Both the position numbers and the translations under genes were made by a program. Positions 50,101 to 58,410 of a stretch of DNA of 64,000 nucleotides are shown here, piece after piece. Positions within the stretch are counted from its first letter, which is position 1. Every line of letters begins with the position of its first letter. The notes beneath the pieces are model-generated. The model saw only the letters and a list, made by a program, of their open reading frames with translations. It was not told where the DNA came from and did not search any database. Origin of the DNA: Streptomyces sp. TSRI0281 (GTDB taxonomy: Bacteria > Actinomycetota > Actinomycetes > Streptomycetales > Streptomycetaceae); assembly GCF_001905125.1 (NCBI RefSeq), contig NZ_LWLE01000017.1:49704-113703 (forward strand). The letters run 5' to 3'.

Positions 50101-51116
50101 TGCGGGACCAGCTCGGCACGCGTTTCGAGCTGCGGCTCGGCGACAGCATGGATTCCATGATCAACATGCGGGCCGCCGCGACCATCCCCAAGTCGCCCGG
50201 CCGCGGCATGACCGATTCCAAGCACCACTTCCTGACCGCCCTGCCGCGGGTGGACGGCGGCGAGAGCGCCGCGGACCTCGGAGCGGGCGTCGCCGACGCG
50301 GTGGCGCGGGTGGCCGAGCACTGGGAGGGCCCGCCCGCACCCGCGGTCCGCACCCTGCCCACGGTCCTGGACCCCGCCGACCTGCCCGACCCGGAGGTCG
50401 GCGCGGATGGCGACCTGCGGCTGCCGCTGGGCCTGGAGGGCGGCCGGCTCGACGTCATGTGGCACGACTTCGCGCAGACCGCGCACCTGGTGGTGGTCGG
50501 CGACGCGGAGACCGGCAAGACCAACCTGCTGCGCTCGGTCTGCCGGGCGATCGCCCAGCGCTACACCCCCGCCGAGGCGCGGGTGATGCTGATCGACTAC
50601 CGGCGCGGGCTGCTGGAGAGCGTTCCCGAGTCGCACCGGCTGGGCTACGCCGTCTCCGTCGACGTACTCAAGCAGGTGGTGGACGGCGTCGCACGGGCCA
50701 TGAAGGAGCGGCTGCCGGGCGCGGACATCTCGCCCGCCCAGCTGAAGCGGCGCGACTGGTGGAACGGCCCACAGGTCTTCCTGGTCGTGGACGACTACGA
50801 CATGGTGTCCAGCGGCATGTCCAACCACTTCGCCCCGCTGCTGGACTACCTGGCCCAGGGCGCGGAACTCGGCCTGCACCTGATCGTGGCGCGCAGCGCC
50901 AACGGTGCGGCGCGGGCGATGAACGACCCGCTGCTGCGCCGCCTCCTGGAGGTGAACACGCCCGCCGCGCTGCTCTCCTGCCCGCCCTCGGAGGGCTATC
51001 TGTTCAACGACACCAAGCCGAGGCAACTGCCGCCCGGCCGGGCCCAGTTGATCACCCGCAGGGGTGTGGTCCAGGTGCAGACCCCGCTGCTGCCGGACAC
51101 GGAGGGCGAGGAATAG
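47139..51116 (+). CDS. eccC: Type VII secretion ATPase EccC (single chain)
   Basis: 1,325 residues, the motor of the secretion complex. Two N-terminal membrane helices (about 40-85) are followed by three FtsK/SpoIIIE-type ATPase domains with Walker A motifs GATGSGKSE (about 482), GGPQSGKST (about 834) and GDAETGKTN (about 1121). Walker B-like strands are LNFVLVDFKGGATF, FYCLDFGGGSL and VMLIDYRRGLL. EccC is not split into Ca and Cb. WXG100 proteins bind the last domain in other systems. The start is a TTG at 47139, nine bases after AGGAAGG; a GTG six bases later is too far from that site. An esterase gene follows after 8 bp. Confidence 0.96.
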   Translation: MSVVLFKRPPRRLGPEMPQGELSLQEPPTVPETQSAMGNMITYMPMALSSLGMVLIFLRPGSGGGPMMYVAIGLMGLSAVGMLVSQIVRASGDRKRALLGERRDYMRYLSISRRRIRKVITQQREAQAWSHPDPASLWGLVPTARLWERRAAHADFAEVRIAVGEQQLGTKLTPLSTKPVEDLEPLSAHALRRFIKAYGTVPDQPVAVYLRTYARVLLQGDEQAAQAMVRALLAQLSVFHAPQDLRIVVLADHDRRDAWEWVKWLPHAQHPTDVDGGGPVRLVTDSVLGLESLLGEELTGRPAFEADASPSAEEPYCVVVLDSSRTPADSRLATDGYRNTVTLDVAGSLPWRQSRHTLRLRISERQLELVSTDRSGKETTAALGRPDVLGPRRARALATLLSPYRMGITTDNGEALTSDVQLTTLLGLPDLHTVDLDGVRADRSERARLRVPLGLAGDGTPVELDIKEAAQGGMGPHGVLIGATGSGKSELLRTLVLALALTHSSEKLNFVLVDFKGGATFLGLDGLPHTSAVITNLADESSLVERMQDALHGELMRRQELLRSAGNYTSAFEYETARAAGADLVPLPTLFVVVDEFSELLSAHRDFMDLFVMVGRLGRSLGVHLLLASQRLDEGRMTQLESHLSYRIALRTFSSMESRGVLGVPDAYQLPSVPGSAILKKDTGTLVRFKAAYVSGPYQGVRRVGASAVAGQVVPYRTEWTAPRVPAPDPDPQPAAATEEESEETLLALAVARMREGGRPAHRVWLPPLDAPLSLDTLLMGLEVDAERGLTTVDSALHGGLTVPVGIIDRPFDQTREPLLAELSGAGGHVGIAGGPQSGKSTLVRDLIMSLALTHTPREIQFYCLDFGGGSLGALRDLPHVGGVTGRLDLERVQRTLAEVHGLVARREKQFAELGIDSMATLRARRAAGEMPDEPYGDVFLVVDGWGTVRQDFMDIMDTFTALAARGLNYGVHLIVAAGRWSEIPTALRDQLGTRFELRLGDSMDSMINMRAAATIPKSPGRGMTDSKHHFLTALPRVDGGESAADLGAGVADAVARVAEHWEGPPAPAVRTLPTVLDPADLPDPEVGADGDLRLPLGLEGGRLDVMWHDFAQTAHLVVVGDAETGKTNLLRSVCRAIAQRYTPAEARVMLIDYRRGLLESVPESHRLGYAVSVDVLKQVVDGVARAMKERLPGADISPAQLKRRDWWNGPQVFLVVDDYDMVSSGMSNHFAPLLDYLAQGAELGLHLIVARSANGAARAMNDPLLRRLLEVNTPAALLSCPPSEGYLFNDTKPRQLPPGRAQLITRRGVVQVQTPLLPDTEGEE

Positions 51117-51124
51117 GTCCCGCC

Positions 51125-52144
51125 GTGGGTACCGGTGGCAGGCCGGGGGAGCGCCGTTCTGACGCGCCGGCGCGGCACGCCCCTCCGTTCGACCCGGAGT
51201 TGAGTGCCGCGCTGGCGGCCGTGGGCGCGCCGGCACGGGAGCCGGTCACGCCCGAGGGCCTCGCGGCCAGGCAGCGGCGGGACGCCTCCGCCCGGCCCGT
51301 GCCGACGCTTCGCGCACTGCGGGCCGACGGCCGGTTCGAGGTGGAGGAGCTGCGGGCCCCCGCAGACCGGGACGGGCGGGAGGTCACCCTCGTCAGCGCG
51401 CGGCCCGCCGGGGTCGCCGGACCCCTGCCGCTGCTGTACTACATGCACGGCGGCGGCATGATCATGGGCAACGCCCGGTCCGTGCTTCCGCGGCTGCTCC
51501 GGGAATGGGCGCTCCCGCTGGGGCTCGCCGTCATCTCCGTCGAGTACCGGCTGGCACCGGGGGCGCCGTACCTCGGCCCCGTGGAGGACTGCTACGCCGG
51601 ACTCGTCCGGGCGGCCGGTCACGCGGCCGGAGCGGGCCTCGACGCGGGCCGCGTCATTCTCGGGGGCAAGAGCGCGGGCGGTGGTCTCGCCGCGGCGCTC
51701 GCCCTGCTGACCCGCGACCGCGGCGGGCCGGTTCCGATCGGTCAGCTGCTCCTGAGCCCGATGCTCGACGACCGGGGCACCACTTTCTCCAGCCACCAGA
51801 TGGCGGGTCTCGACACCTGGGACCGGACCTCCAACGCGACCGCGTGGCAGGCGGTGCTCGGCGACCGGTACGGCACGGCCGGAGTGTCGCCCTACGCCGC
51901 CCCCGCCCGCGCCACGGATCTGTCCGGGCTGCCCCCGGCCTACATCGAGGCCGGCTCGGCCGAGACCTTCAGGGACGAGGCAGTGGCGTACGCCGACGGG
52001 ATCTGGCGGGCCGGTGGCGAGGCCGAACTGCATGTGTGGCCCGGTGCCTTCCACGGCTTCGACACCCTCGCTCCGCGGGCGGTCCTCAGCCAGGACGCCC
52101 GCGAAGCCCGTTCCCGGTGGCTGCGCCGGATCGTGGCGCGATGA
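51125..52144 (+). CDS. HSL-type alpha/beta-hydrolase (esterase)
   Basis: 339 residues, hormone-sensitive-lipase family. The oxyanion motif MHGGGM is at H108, the nucleophile in GKSAGG is S183, and the catalytic His in FHGFD is H310; EAGSAETFRDEA supplies the Asp. No signal peptide, so cytosolic. The GTG at 51125 follows the eccC stop by 8 bp with AGG upstream, so co-transcription with eccC is expected. A lipase-like enzyme is not a known ESX core part. It might process a lipid or acyl group on an exported protein, or simply be a passenger. Confidence 0.88.
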   Translation: MGTGGRPGERRSDAPARHAPPFDPELSAALAAVGAPAREPVTPEGLAARQRRDASARPVPTLRALRADGRFEVEELRAPADRDGREVTLVSARPAGVAGPLPLLYYMHGGGMIMGNARSVLPRLLREWALPLGLAVISVEYRLAPGAPYLGPVEDCYAGLVRAAGHAAGAGLDAGRVILGGKSAGGGLAAALALLTRDRGGPVPIGQLLLSPMLDDRGTTFSSHQMAGLDTWDRTSNATAWQAVLGDRYGTAGVSPYAAPARATDLSGLPPAYIEAGSAETFRDEAVAYADGIWRAGGEAELHVWPGAFHGFDTLAPRAVLSQDAREARSRWLRRIVAR

Positions 52145-52211
52145 GCGCGACCCGGCGGACCGTGGCACGTTGAGCCCGTTCCGGGCCGCGGGCCGTGACC
52201 GGGACCGGAGC

Positions 52212-53495
52212 TCAGTCCGCTTCCGTGACGGGCCCCGAGGTCCGGCCCGCACGCCAGCCGCGGCGGCGCCCCCGGGGCAGCACGACCGCCAGGAAGGCGA
52301 CCAGCAGCACCAGCCCCGTCGCGGAACCCGCCACGGCCAGCGCACTGTTGCGCAGGTGCGGCGGGTCGAGCGGCGGCACGGCCGGTGCCGAGGCGCTCTT
52401 CGGTCCGGCCGGGGGCCGCGCGAGCTCCTCGGGCAGTACGGCGGACAGCGCCCGCACCGGGTCCACGATCCCCGCACCGAGGTCGGCGTCCGGCGCGTCA
52501 CCCACGGCTCCGTAGGCCGTGGACTCCAGCCGGTGCGCCAACTGATCCGCGGTCAGCCGCGGGTGGTAGGAGAGGACCAGGGCCGCCGTACCGGCGACGA
52601 AGGCACCGGCCACCGCGTCCCCGCGGCCGACGAACTGGCCCCGGCCGCCGGGCCCCGGCCCCATCACCGAGACGCCGGGAGCACTCAGACCGGGCTGCGC
52701 ACGCCGCCCCTTCACGGTGCCGTTCCCCTCGGGCGCCCCGCCCGGCCCCACCGAGGACACGGCGAGCACCCCGGGCAGCGCCGCCGGGTAGGCGGGGCCG
52801 TTCACCGCGTCGGGCACCCCCGCGCCGCTCTCCCACTCCCGGGCCGAGGCGGGCGCCACCACCAGGACCCCGGCCTCCTGCGCGGCACGGACGGCGGACT
52901 TCAGCTCCTTCGGCGCGGAAGGGACACTCAGCGCCACCTGGACGATCCGCGCCTCGGAGGCCGTGGCCGCCCGGATCGCCTTGGCCAGCGCCCCGGGCGT
53001 CGTCGCGCCGTACCGGTCGGTGGCCCGCACCGCGATCACCTCGGCCTCGGGAGCGACCCCGGCGGCCTTCAGACCCGGCTGAGGCGCGCCCGCCACGATG
53101 CCGGCCAGGAACGTGCCGTAGCCGACGCAGTCGTCCCGTACGGTGCCGCCCGCCACCACGTCCGGGCCGCCGGTCACCCGGCCCTTCAACGCCGGTACCC
53201 GCGCCGGATCGGCCCCGGTACCGATGAGGGCGACCCTCACCCCCGCGCCCCGGCTGAGTTCCCATGCCCGGTCGATCCCCAGGAAGCTCTGCGCCCAGGG
53301 GACTTGGGCCGATCTCTTGGCCGAGGCCGGAGTGCACGGGCGGCCTTCGGCGAGCGTGACGGGCATTCCCGGCAACGAGGGGCTGTCCGCCTCCTCCGCC
53401 GCACCGGCCGGAGCCGCGGTGCCGGGTATCAGGAGCAGGGCGGCCAGTGCTACCGGTCCGAGTGCACGGGACACCGAGGACCTCGAAGATCGCAT
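52212..53495 (-). CDS. Mycosin-like protein lacking the catalytic triad
   Basis: 427 residues with the MycP layout: signal peptide (1-33, ALGPVALAALLLIPGTAAPA), subtilisin-like fold, Pro-rich linker, C-terminal membrane anchor (about 385-407) and a basic tail. All active-site positions are changed. The Asp motif reads VALIGTGAD (G92), the His motif reads VGYGTFLAGI (Y126), and the Ser motif reads GDAVAGAF (A294). The AGN oxyanion block reads APASA. In mycobacteria MycP is needed to stabilise the ESX membrane complex independently of its protease activity. This protein may therefore keep only that structural job. The start at 53495 lacks a strong ribosome site. It is convergent with the esterase gene. 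Confidence 0.85.
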   Translation of the reverse strand: MRSSRSSVSRALGPVALAALLLIPGTAAPAGAAEEADSPSLPGMPVTLAEGRPCTPASAKRSAQVPWAQSFLGIDRAWELSRGAGVRVALIGTGADPARVPALKGRVTGGPDVVAGGTVRDDCVGYGTFLAGIVAGAPQPGLKAAGVAPEAEVIAVRATDRYGATTPGALAKAIRAATASEARIVQVALSVPSAPKELKSAVRAAQEAGVLVVAPASAREWESGAGVPDAVNGPAYPAALPGVLAVSSVGPGGAPEGNGTVKGRRAQPGLSAPGVSVMGPGPGGRGQFVGRGDAVAGAFVAGTAALVLSYHPRLTADQLAHRLESTAYGAVGDAPDADLGAGIVDPVRALSAVLPEELARPPAGPKSASAPAVPPLDPPHLRNSALAVAGSATGLVLLVAFLAVVLPRGRRRGWRAGRTSGPVTEAD

Positions 53496-53699
53496 GCGCC
53501 GATGGTAGCGACGCGCGCCGCACGGGCGGAACCTGCCCCGCGACGCGCGGCGGGCCGACGCCTCCGCGGCCCGGGAATGCCGACCACCATGGCGGGCGAC
53601 CTGCGGCAACAGGCATGATGAGCCCAGCAGTTTCCCACGCCCTACATGCCGCGCGTCTCCGCCCCGTACCCACGGCGCCGGGGTCCGGGAGGTCAGAAC

Positions 53700-56600
53700 G
53701 TGTCACGTCAGATGCTCACCGTCGCCGCCGACGGGACGGGCGACCACCGCACCGTAGGAGAGGCCGTCGCACGGGCCCGTGCCGGAGCGGTCGTCAGCAT
53801 CGCTCCGGGACGGTACGAGGAGAGCGTGACGGTCCCGGCCGCGATCACCCTGACCGCCGCCGAGGGCCGGGGAACGGTGGAGCTGGCGCCCCGGCGCGGC
53901 ACGGCGCTGACCCTCACCGGGGACGCCGTGATGGTCAGGGACCTCGTGCTGCGCGGCCACGACGACGAACTGCCGGTGGTCGACGCGCCGCGCGGGCAGC
54001 TCGCGATGGACCGGTGCGACGTCCACGGTTCGGCCTGGTCGGCGCTCTTCGCACGTGACGGCGGATCGCTGGCGCTGCGTCAGTGCCGGATCAGCAACCC
54101 GGCGGGCGCCGGTGTGGTCTCCACCTCCTCGGCCGAGAGCTTCCTGGAGGACTGCGTCGTCGAGCACCTCGGAACGTCCGCCGTGGTGGCCGGTGAGCGG
54201 GGGCGGATCACCGCGCGCTTCAGCAAGCTGCGGGACACCCAGGGCAACGGGGTGCTCACCAACGGGCAGGCGCACGTCCTGCTGGAGGACTGCGCGATAT
54301 CGGCGACCGGGAAACCGGGCGTCGCCGTCGAGGAGGACAGTTCGGTCCGGATGGTGCGCGGCACGATCCGCAAGGCCGTCGTCGGGGTCTTCGTGAACAG
54401 CGCCGGGCCGGTCGTCCTGGAGGACGTCTCCGTCGGTGATGTCACCGGGCACGGTTTCGTTCTGGGCGGCGGCAGTTCACCGGCGCTGACCCGCTGCCGT
54501 ACCGAACGGACCGGTGGACACGGCCTGCTGGTGACCGAACGCAGCCGCGGCGTGTTCGAGGAATGCGTGTTCGCCACCGCCGAGAAGCCCGCCGTACGGG
54601 TCACCGGCTTCTCCTCACCGGTGCTGACGGCCACCGTGGTCCAGGACGCCAAGGGCACCGGGGTGCTGCTCGACGAGGATTCGGCCGCCGAGTTCGACCG
54701 TCTGGAGGTCCGGGACTGCGGTGCGTCCGGCATCGTGATCCGCAGCGGCGCCAACCCGCTGCTGCTGCGGGCCGCCGTCACCCGGGCCGGTGCGCACGGC
54801 GTGGAGGTCGTCAAGGACGGCAGGGGGCGGCTGGAGGAGAGCGTCATCGAGGAGTCGGGCGGCTCGGCGGTCCATGTCTCGGGGCACGGCAACCTGTACA
54901 TCGGCAAGGGCCGGCTGCGCACCTCCGCCAAGGCCGGGATCCACATCGGGGCGCTCGGCACGCTCACGCTGCGCGACACCGAGGTCGAGGGCTCCGGCGG
55001 CGCCGGCGTGCATATCGCGTCCGAGGGTGAAGTGGCCGCCGTACGCGCCGTGGTGACGGGTTCCGGCGAGTACGGCGTACTGGTGGACGCGGGCGCGCGG
55101 GCGTCCCTCAGCGCGTGCGAGGTGACCGGTTCGGGCGCCGACGGCATACGGGTGGAGGGCACCGACGCGGTGTCGCTGACCGGCTGCACCGTCCGCGGCA
55201 ACCGGGGCAGCGGAGTGCGCCAGTCGGTGGCCGGCGACCGGCTCGCCGTCGAGGGGCTGACCAGCGCGGAGAACGGGTCCGCCGACGCCTGGGGCAGTGC
55301 GGAGGGCGCGGCGGCCGCGGGCGACGGACGGCTGCCCGGTGGCTCCGCCCCGGCGTCGGCCGAACCCCCCTCCGGTACGGGCCCGGTGGCCGAACTGGAG
55401 TCGCTGATCGGCCTCGACGAGGTCAAGCAGCAGGTGCTGACGCTGATCAACCTGAACCGGATGGCACAGCGCAGGGCCAGCATCGGCATGCCCGCCCCGC
55501 CGATGAGCCGTCACCTGGTCTTCGCGGGCCCGCCCGGAACCGGCAAGACGACGGTGGCCCGGCTGTACGGCTCCATCCTCGCCTCGCTCGGTGTGCTGCG
55601 CTCGGGGCATCTGGTGGAGGTGTCGCGTGCGGACCTGGTGGCGCAGATCATCGGCGGGACGGCCATCAAGACCACCGAGACCTTCAACAGGGCGCTCGGC
55701 GGGGTGCTGTTCATCGACGAGGCGTACACCCTGCTCTCCGACGGCGGCGGCAGTGGGGCCGACTTCGGGCGCGAGGCGATCGACACCCTGGTGAAGCTGA
55801 TGGAGGACCACCGCGAGGACGTGGTGGTGGTGGCGGCCGGTTATCCCAAGGAGATGACGGACTTCCTGGCGTCCAACCCGGGTCTCGCGTCCCGTTTCAC
55901 CCGCAGCGTCGAGTTCACCGACTACACCTCGGAGGAACTGGTCACGATCGCGGAGCGGATGTGCACCGGCCACCACTACGAACTGGACCCGGCGGCCCGT
56001 ACGGCGCTGCGCACCCGCTTCGAGCGCATTCCCCGCGACGCGGGCTTCGGCAACGGCCGGACCGCCCGCAAGGTCTTCGAGGAGATGGTGGACCGGCAGG
56101 CGTCCCGGCTGTCCACCCTGCCGGAGGCCGGCGAGCGGGACCTGGCCGTGCTGACCGCGGAGGACGTGGGTGCCCCGGCGGGCGGCTCGCCTGACGACGG
56201 GCAGGACGAGGATCCGTTGCTGCGGCTGGACGCGCTGGTGGGTCTGGCGGCCGTCAAGCGTGAGGTCGGGGACCTGGTCAACCTGCTCTCCACCGCGCGG
56301 CGCAGGAAGGAGGCCGGTCTGCCCGCGCCCCGGATCAGCAACCATCTGGTCTTCGCGGGCCCGCCCGGCACCGGCAAGACGACGGTGGCCCGGCTGTACG
56401 GCGAACTACTCGCGTCCTTGGGCGTGTTGCCCCGCGGACAGCTCGTGGAGGTCTCGCGCGCGGACCTGGTGGGCCGCTGGGTCGGACACACGGCGCAGCT
56501 GACCCGCGAGGTCTTCGAACGGGCCCTGGGCGGCGTCCTGTTCATCGACGAGGCGTACACCCTGACGCCCCCCTCGGGCGCCGGGTCCTCGGACTTCGGG

Positions 56601-57008
56601 CAGGAGGCGGTCGACACGCTGCTGAAGCTGATGGAGGACCACCGGGACGAGGTGGTCGTGATCGTGGCGGGCTACACCGCCGAGATGGACCGGTTCCTGG
56701 GGTCCAATCCGGGTCTCGCCTCGCGCTTCCCCCGGCACATCGCGTTCCCCGACTACTCCTCGGACGAGCTGGTCACGATCGTCCGGCAGCACGCGGCCGA
56801 CAGCGGCTACGAGTGCGCGCCGGGCACGGCCGGCGCGCTGCGGACCTACTTCGACGGCCTCCCGAGGGGCACGGCCTTCGGCAACGCGCGGCTGGCGCGG
56901 CAGACGCTGGAGCAGATGATGACCCATCAGGCGGGCCGGCTGAGCACGGTCGCGGCACCGAGCCTGGACGATCTGCGGCTGCTGCTCCCCGAGGACCTCT
57001 CCCGCTGA
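53700..57008 (+). CDS. Beta-helix plus double AAA+ ATPase (EccA/CbxX-like fusion)
   Basis: 1,102 residues. Residues about 10-525 form a right-handed parallel beta-helix (pectate-lyase-like) with repeated V.L....V.....G..V turns such as LVLRGHDDELPVVDAP and ARASLSACEVTGSGADGI. Two CbxX/CfxQ AAA+ domains follow: Walker A GPPGTGKTT at about 610 and again at about 887, both with VLFIDEAYTL Walker B and SRF arginine regions. EccA normally has TPR repeats and one AAA+ domain, so this is a different build. No signal peptide is visible, so the beta-helix should be cytosolic. The GTG at 53700 has GGGAGG seven bases upstream. It neighbours the mycosin gene divergently, suggesting a role in substrate handling for this system. 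Confidence 0.88.
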   Translation: MSRQMLTVAADGTGDHRTVGEAVARARAGAVVSIAPGRYEESVTVPAAITLTAAEGRGTVELAPRRGTALTLTGDAVMVRDLVLRGHDDELPVVDAPRGQLAMDRCDVHGSAWSALFARDGGSLALRQCRISNPAGAGVVSTSSAESFLEDCVVEHLGTSAVVAGERGRITARFSKLRDTQGNGVLTNGQAHVLLEDCAISATGKPGVAVEEDSSVRMVRGTIRKAVVGVFVNSAGPVVLEDVSVGDVTGHGFVLGGGSSPALTRCRTERTGGHGLLVTERSRGVFEECVFATAEKPAVRVTGFSSPVLTATVVQDAKGTGVLLDEDSAAEFDRLEVRDCGASGIVIRSGANPLLLRAAVTRAGAHGVEVVKDGRGRLEESVIEESGGSAVHVSGHGNLYIGKGRLRTSAKAGIHIGALGTLTLRDTEVEGSGGAGVHIASEGEVAAVRAVVTGSGEYGVLVDAGARASLSACEVTGSGADGIRVEGTDAVSLTGCTVRGNRGSGVRQSVAGDRLAVEGLTSAENGSADAWGSAEGAAAAGDGRLPGGSAPASAEPPSGTGPVAELESLIGLDEVKQQVLTLINLNRMAQRRASIGMPAPPMSRHLVFAGPPGTGKTTVARLYGSILASLGVLRSGHLVEVSRADLVAQIIGGTAIKTTETFNRALGGVLFIDEAYTLLSDGGGSGADFGREAIDTLVKLMEDHREDVVVVAAGYPKEMTDFLASNPGLASRFTRSVEFTDYTSEELVTIAERMCTGHHYELDPAARTALRTRFERIPRDAGFGNGRTARKVFEEMVDRQASRLSTLPEAGERDLAVLTAEDVGAPAGGSPDDGQDEDPLLRLDALVGLAAVKREVGDLVNLLSTARRRKEAGLPAPRISNHLVFAGPPGTGKTTVARLYGELLASLGVLPRGQLVEVSRADLVGRWVGHTAQLTREVFERALGGVLFIDEAYTLTPPSGAGSSDFGQEAVDTLLKLMEDHRDEVVVIVAGYTAEMDRFLGSNPGLASRFPRHIAFPDYSSDELVTIVRQHAADSGYECAPGTAGALRTYFDGLPRGTAFGNARLARQTLEQMMTHQAGRLSTVAAPSLDDLRLLLPEDLSR

Positions 57009-57072
57009 GAACGGTCCCGGCCGGGCCGCGTACGGCCGGGGCCGGGCGGCTCCGCTGCGGGACGGCCCTCAC

Positions 57073-57138
57073 GCGATGTGCAGACGGGCCTCAGGCGATG
57101 TGCAGACGGGCCTCAGGCGATGTGCAGACGGGCCTCAG
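57073..57138. repeat. 22-bp perfect tandem repeat, three copies, at a gene 3' end
   Basis: GCGATGTGCAGACGGGCCTCAG (given here as GCGATGTGCAG + ACGGGCCTCAG) occurs at 57073-57094, 57095-57116 and 57117-57138. The third copy codes for the last residues of the winged-helix protein (EARLHIA), and its stop falls at the junction. The other two copies lie beyond the stop. Confidence 0.95.
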
Positions 57139-58195
57139 CGGCTCCGCGCGCCTCGGCCACCGTCGCGGCCTCGGCCTCCAGCCGCTTCCTGGTCGCCGCC
57201 GTCAGCGGCCCGAAGGACGTGACGGTCAGATCGACCTTGCGCCCGGCGGCCTTGGCGCGCCAGGTCCCGGCGGGCTCCGAGCCGACCAGGAGCACACCGG
57301 GAGAGCCGATCGCGCGCCAGATCTCCTTCTCGTGGGACTTCTCCGGGGCGAGGAGCCCGCGGTCACGGGCCTGGAGGAAGGGGTCGCCGGGCGGGAGCAG
57401 CCGGACGAGGTCCTGGCGCTCGGCCGTCAGCAGTGCCTCCAGCCGCTCGGCGGGCAGCCAGGCCGGCTTCCCCCCGACCGTCACCTCGGCCAGGCCGTCG
57501 GGCCACACCGCCCTGGCCACCGCCGGTTTCACGCCGAGGAACTTCGCGGCGTCGGCGGGTGCGGCCGGTCCCAGGAAGCGCAGATAGTCGCGGACCAGGG
57601 CGGAGGTCCCGTCGGCCGCCGACGGCAGCGGATAGCCCGGCTCCAGTGGGGCGAGCGTGGTCGTGCCCCGCATGGTGACCCCGATGGCGCCGGGCAGCCC
57701 GGCCTGCTGGAAGAGCAGTCCGGAGATGTGCCGCGCACCGCAGGTGGCGCACCAGAAGGTCAGCGAGGGGGGCACCGCCGCGCTGACCGCGGTGCTCACC
57801 TCACCCTTGGCCATCGGCTCGGTCACCACCGCACGCAACGCCTCGGCGGTGGCGCGGAAGGCCGCCAGGCCGAGCTTCGCGCCCTCCTTGATCACAGTGC
57901 TGCTGATCCGCGCCGTCGCGTCGGTGTCGTCGACCGGCCAGAGCGCGGTCGCGAGAGCGGGGAGGTCCGCACGCCGGTGCAGATGGGGCGCGCCGCGGAA
58001 CGACCAGAGCAGCTCCAGACCGTCGGCGGACGCGCCGCGCGCGGCGAGCGCGAGCCGCGCCGAACCGCTCGGGGTGTCCTGCGCTCCCAGGGCCAGCACC
58101 GCCGGCTGGGGAGAGGAGCGGTCGAGCTGGTGCGCCGCGACCCGGTAGGCCAGGACCTGCTCGCGTGACACCGTGTTCCGGTCCGCTCCGCTCAC
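57113..58195 (-). CDS. Winged-helix DNA-binding protein (HTH_42 / AlkZ-like)
   Basis: 360 residues beginning MSGADRNTVSREQVLAYRVA. The pattern LAYRVAAHQLDR near the start, the LVRDYLRFLGPAAPADAAKF winged-helix segment and PAWLPAERLEALL are typical of the HTH_42 family. That family includes AlkZ/AlkX-type DNA glycosylases that unhook crosslinks, but many members are uncharacterised. The AlkZ catalytic QxQ or QxD motif is not clearly present, so glycosylase activity should not be assumed. The GTG at 58195 has GGAAGGGG upstream. It is divergent from the permease gene. Confidence 0.8.
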   Translation of the reverse strand: MSGADRNTVSREQVLAYRVAAHQLDRSSPQPAVLALGAQDTPSGSARLALAARGASADGLELLWSFRGAPHLHRRADLPALATALWPVDDTDATARISSTVIKEGAKLGLAAFRATAEALRAVVTEPMAKGEVSTAVSAAVPPSLTFWCATCGARHISGLLFQQAGLPGAIGVTMRGTTTLAPLEPGYPLPSAADGTSALVRDYLRFLGPAAPADAAKFLGVKPAVARAVWPDGLAEVTVGGKPAWLPAERLEALLTAERQDLVRLLPPGDPFLQARDRGLLAPEKSHEKEIWRAIGSPGVLLVGSEPAGTWRAKAAGRKVDLTVTSFGPLTAATRKRLEAEAATVAEARGAAEARLHIA

Positions 58196-58410
58196 GGCGG
58201 GGCCCCTTCCTGTGTGGACGTCCCCGGTGACCGCTTCCCGGCGCACCCGTGCGGGACGCTCCTGCCGTTGTGCCGTAGAACCTACCGGGACACCGCTCCC
58301 CTGGCGTCCGGCCACGCGACCAGCCCTTAGCATGGCTCCGATCATTTCCGCTGGTGAACCCGGATGTCCGCACCGGGCCGGCACTCCGCACAGACCTACA
58401 GGGAGCAACC

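Noticed and set aside
47121..51236. A 1,371-codon frame opposite eccC
   Set aside because: Composition is low-complexity and motif-free. EccC on the other strand has three Walker A motifs.
53700..55290. Pectate lyase activity of the beta-helix half
   Set aside because: No signal peptide, no obvious lyase active-site cluster, and fused to AAA+ motors, so the fold is used structurally.
57113..58195. DNA interstrand-crosslink glycosylase (AlkZ)
   Set aside because: The family fold is likely but the catalytic Gln motif is not clearly visible, so only the broader family is named.
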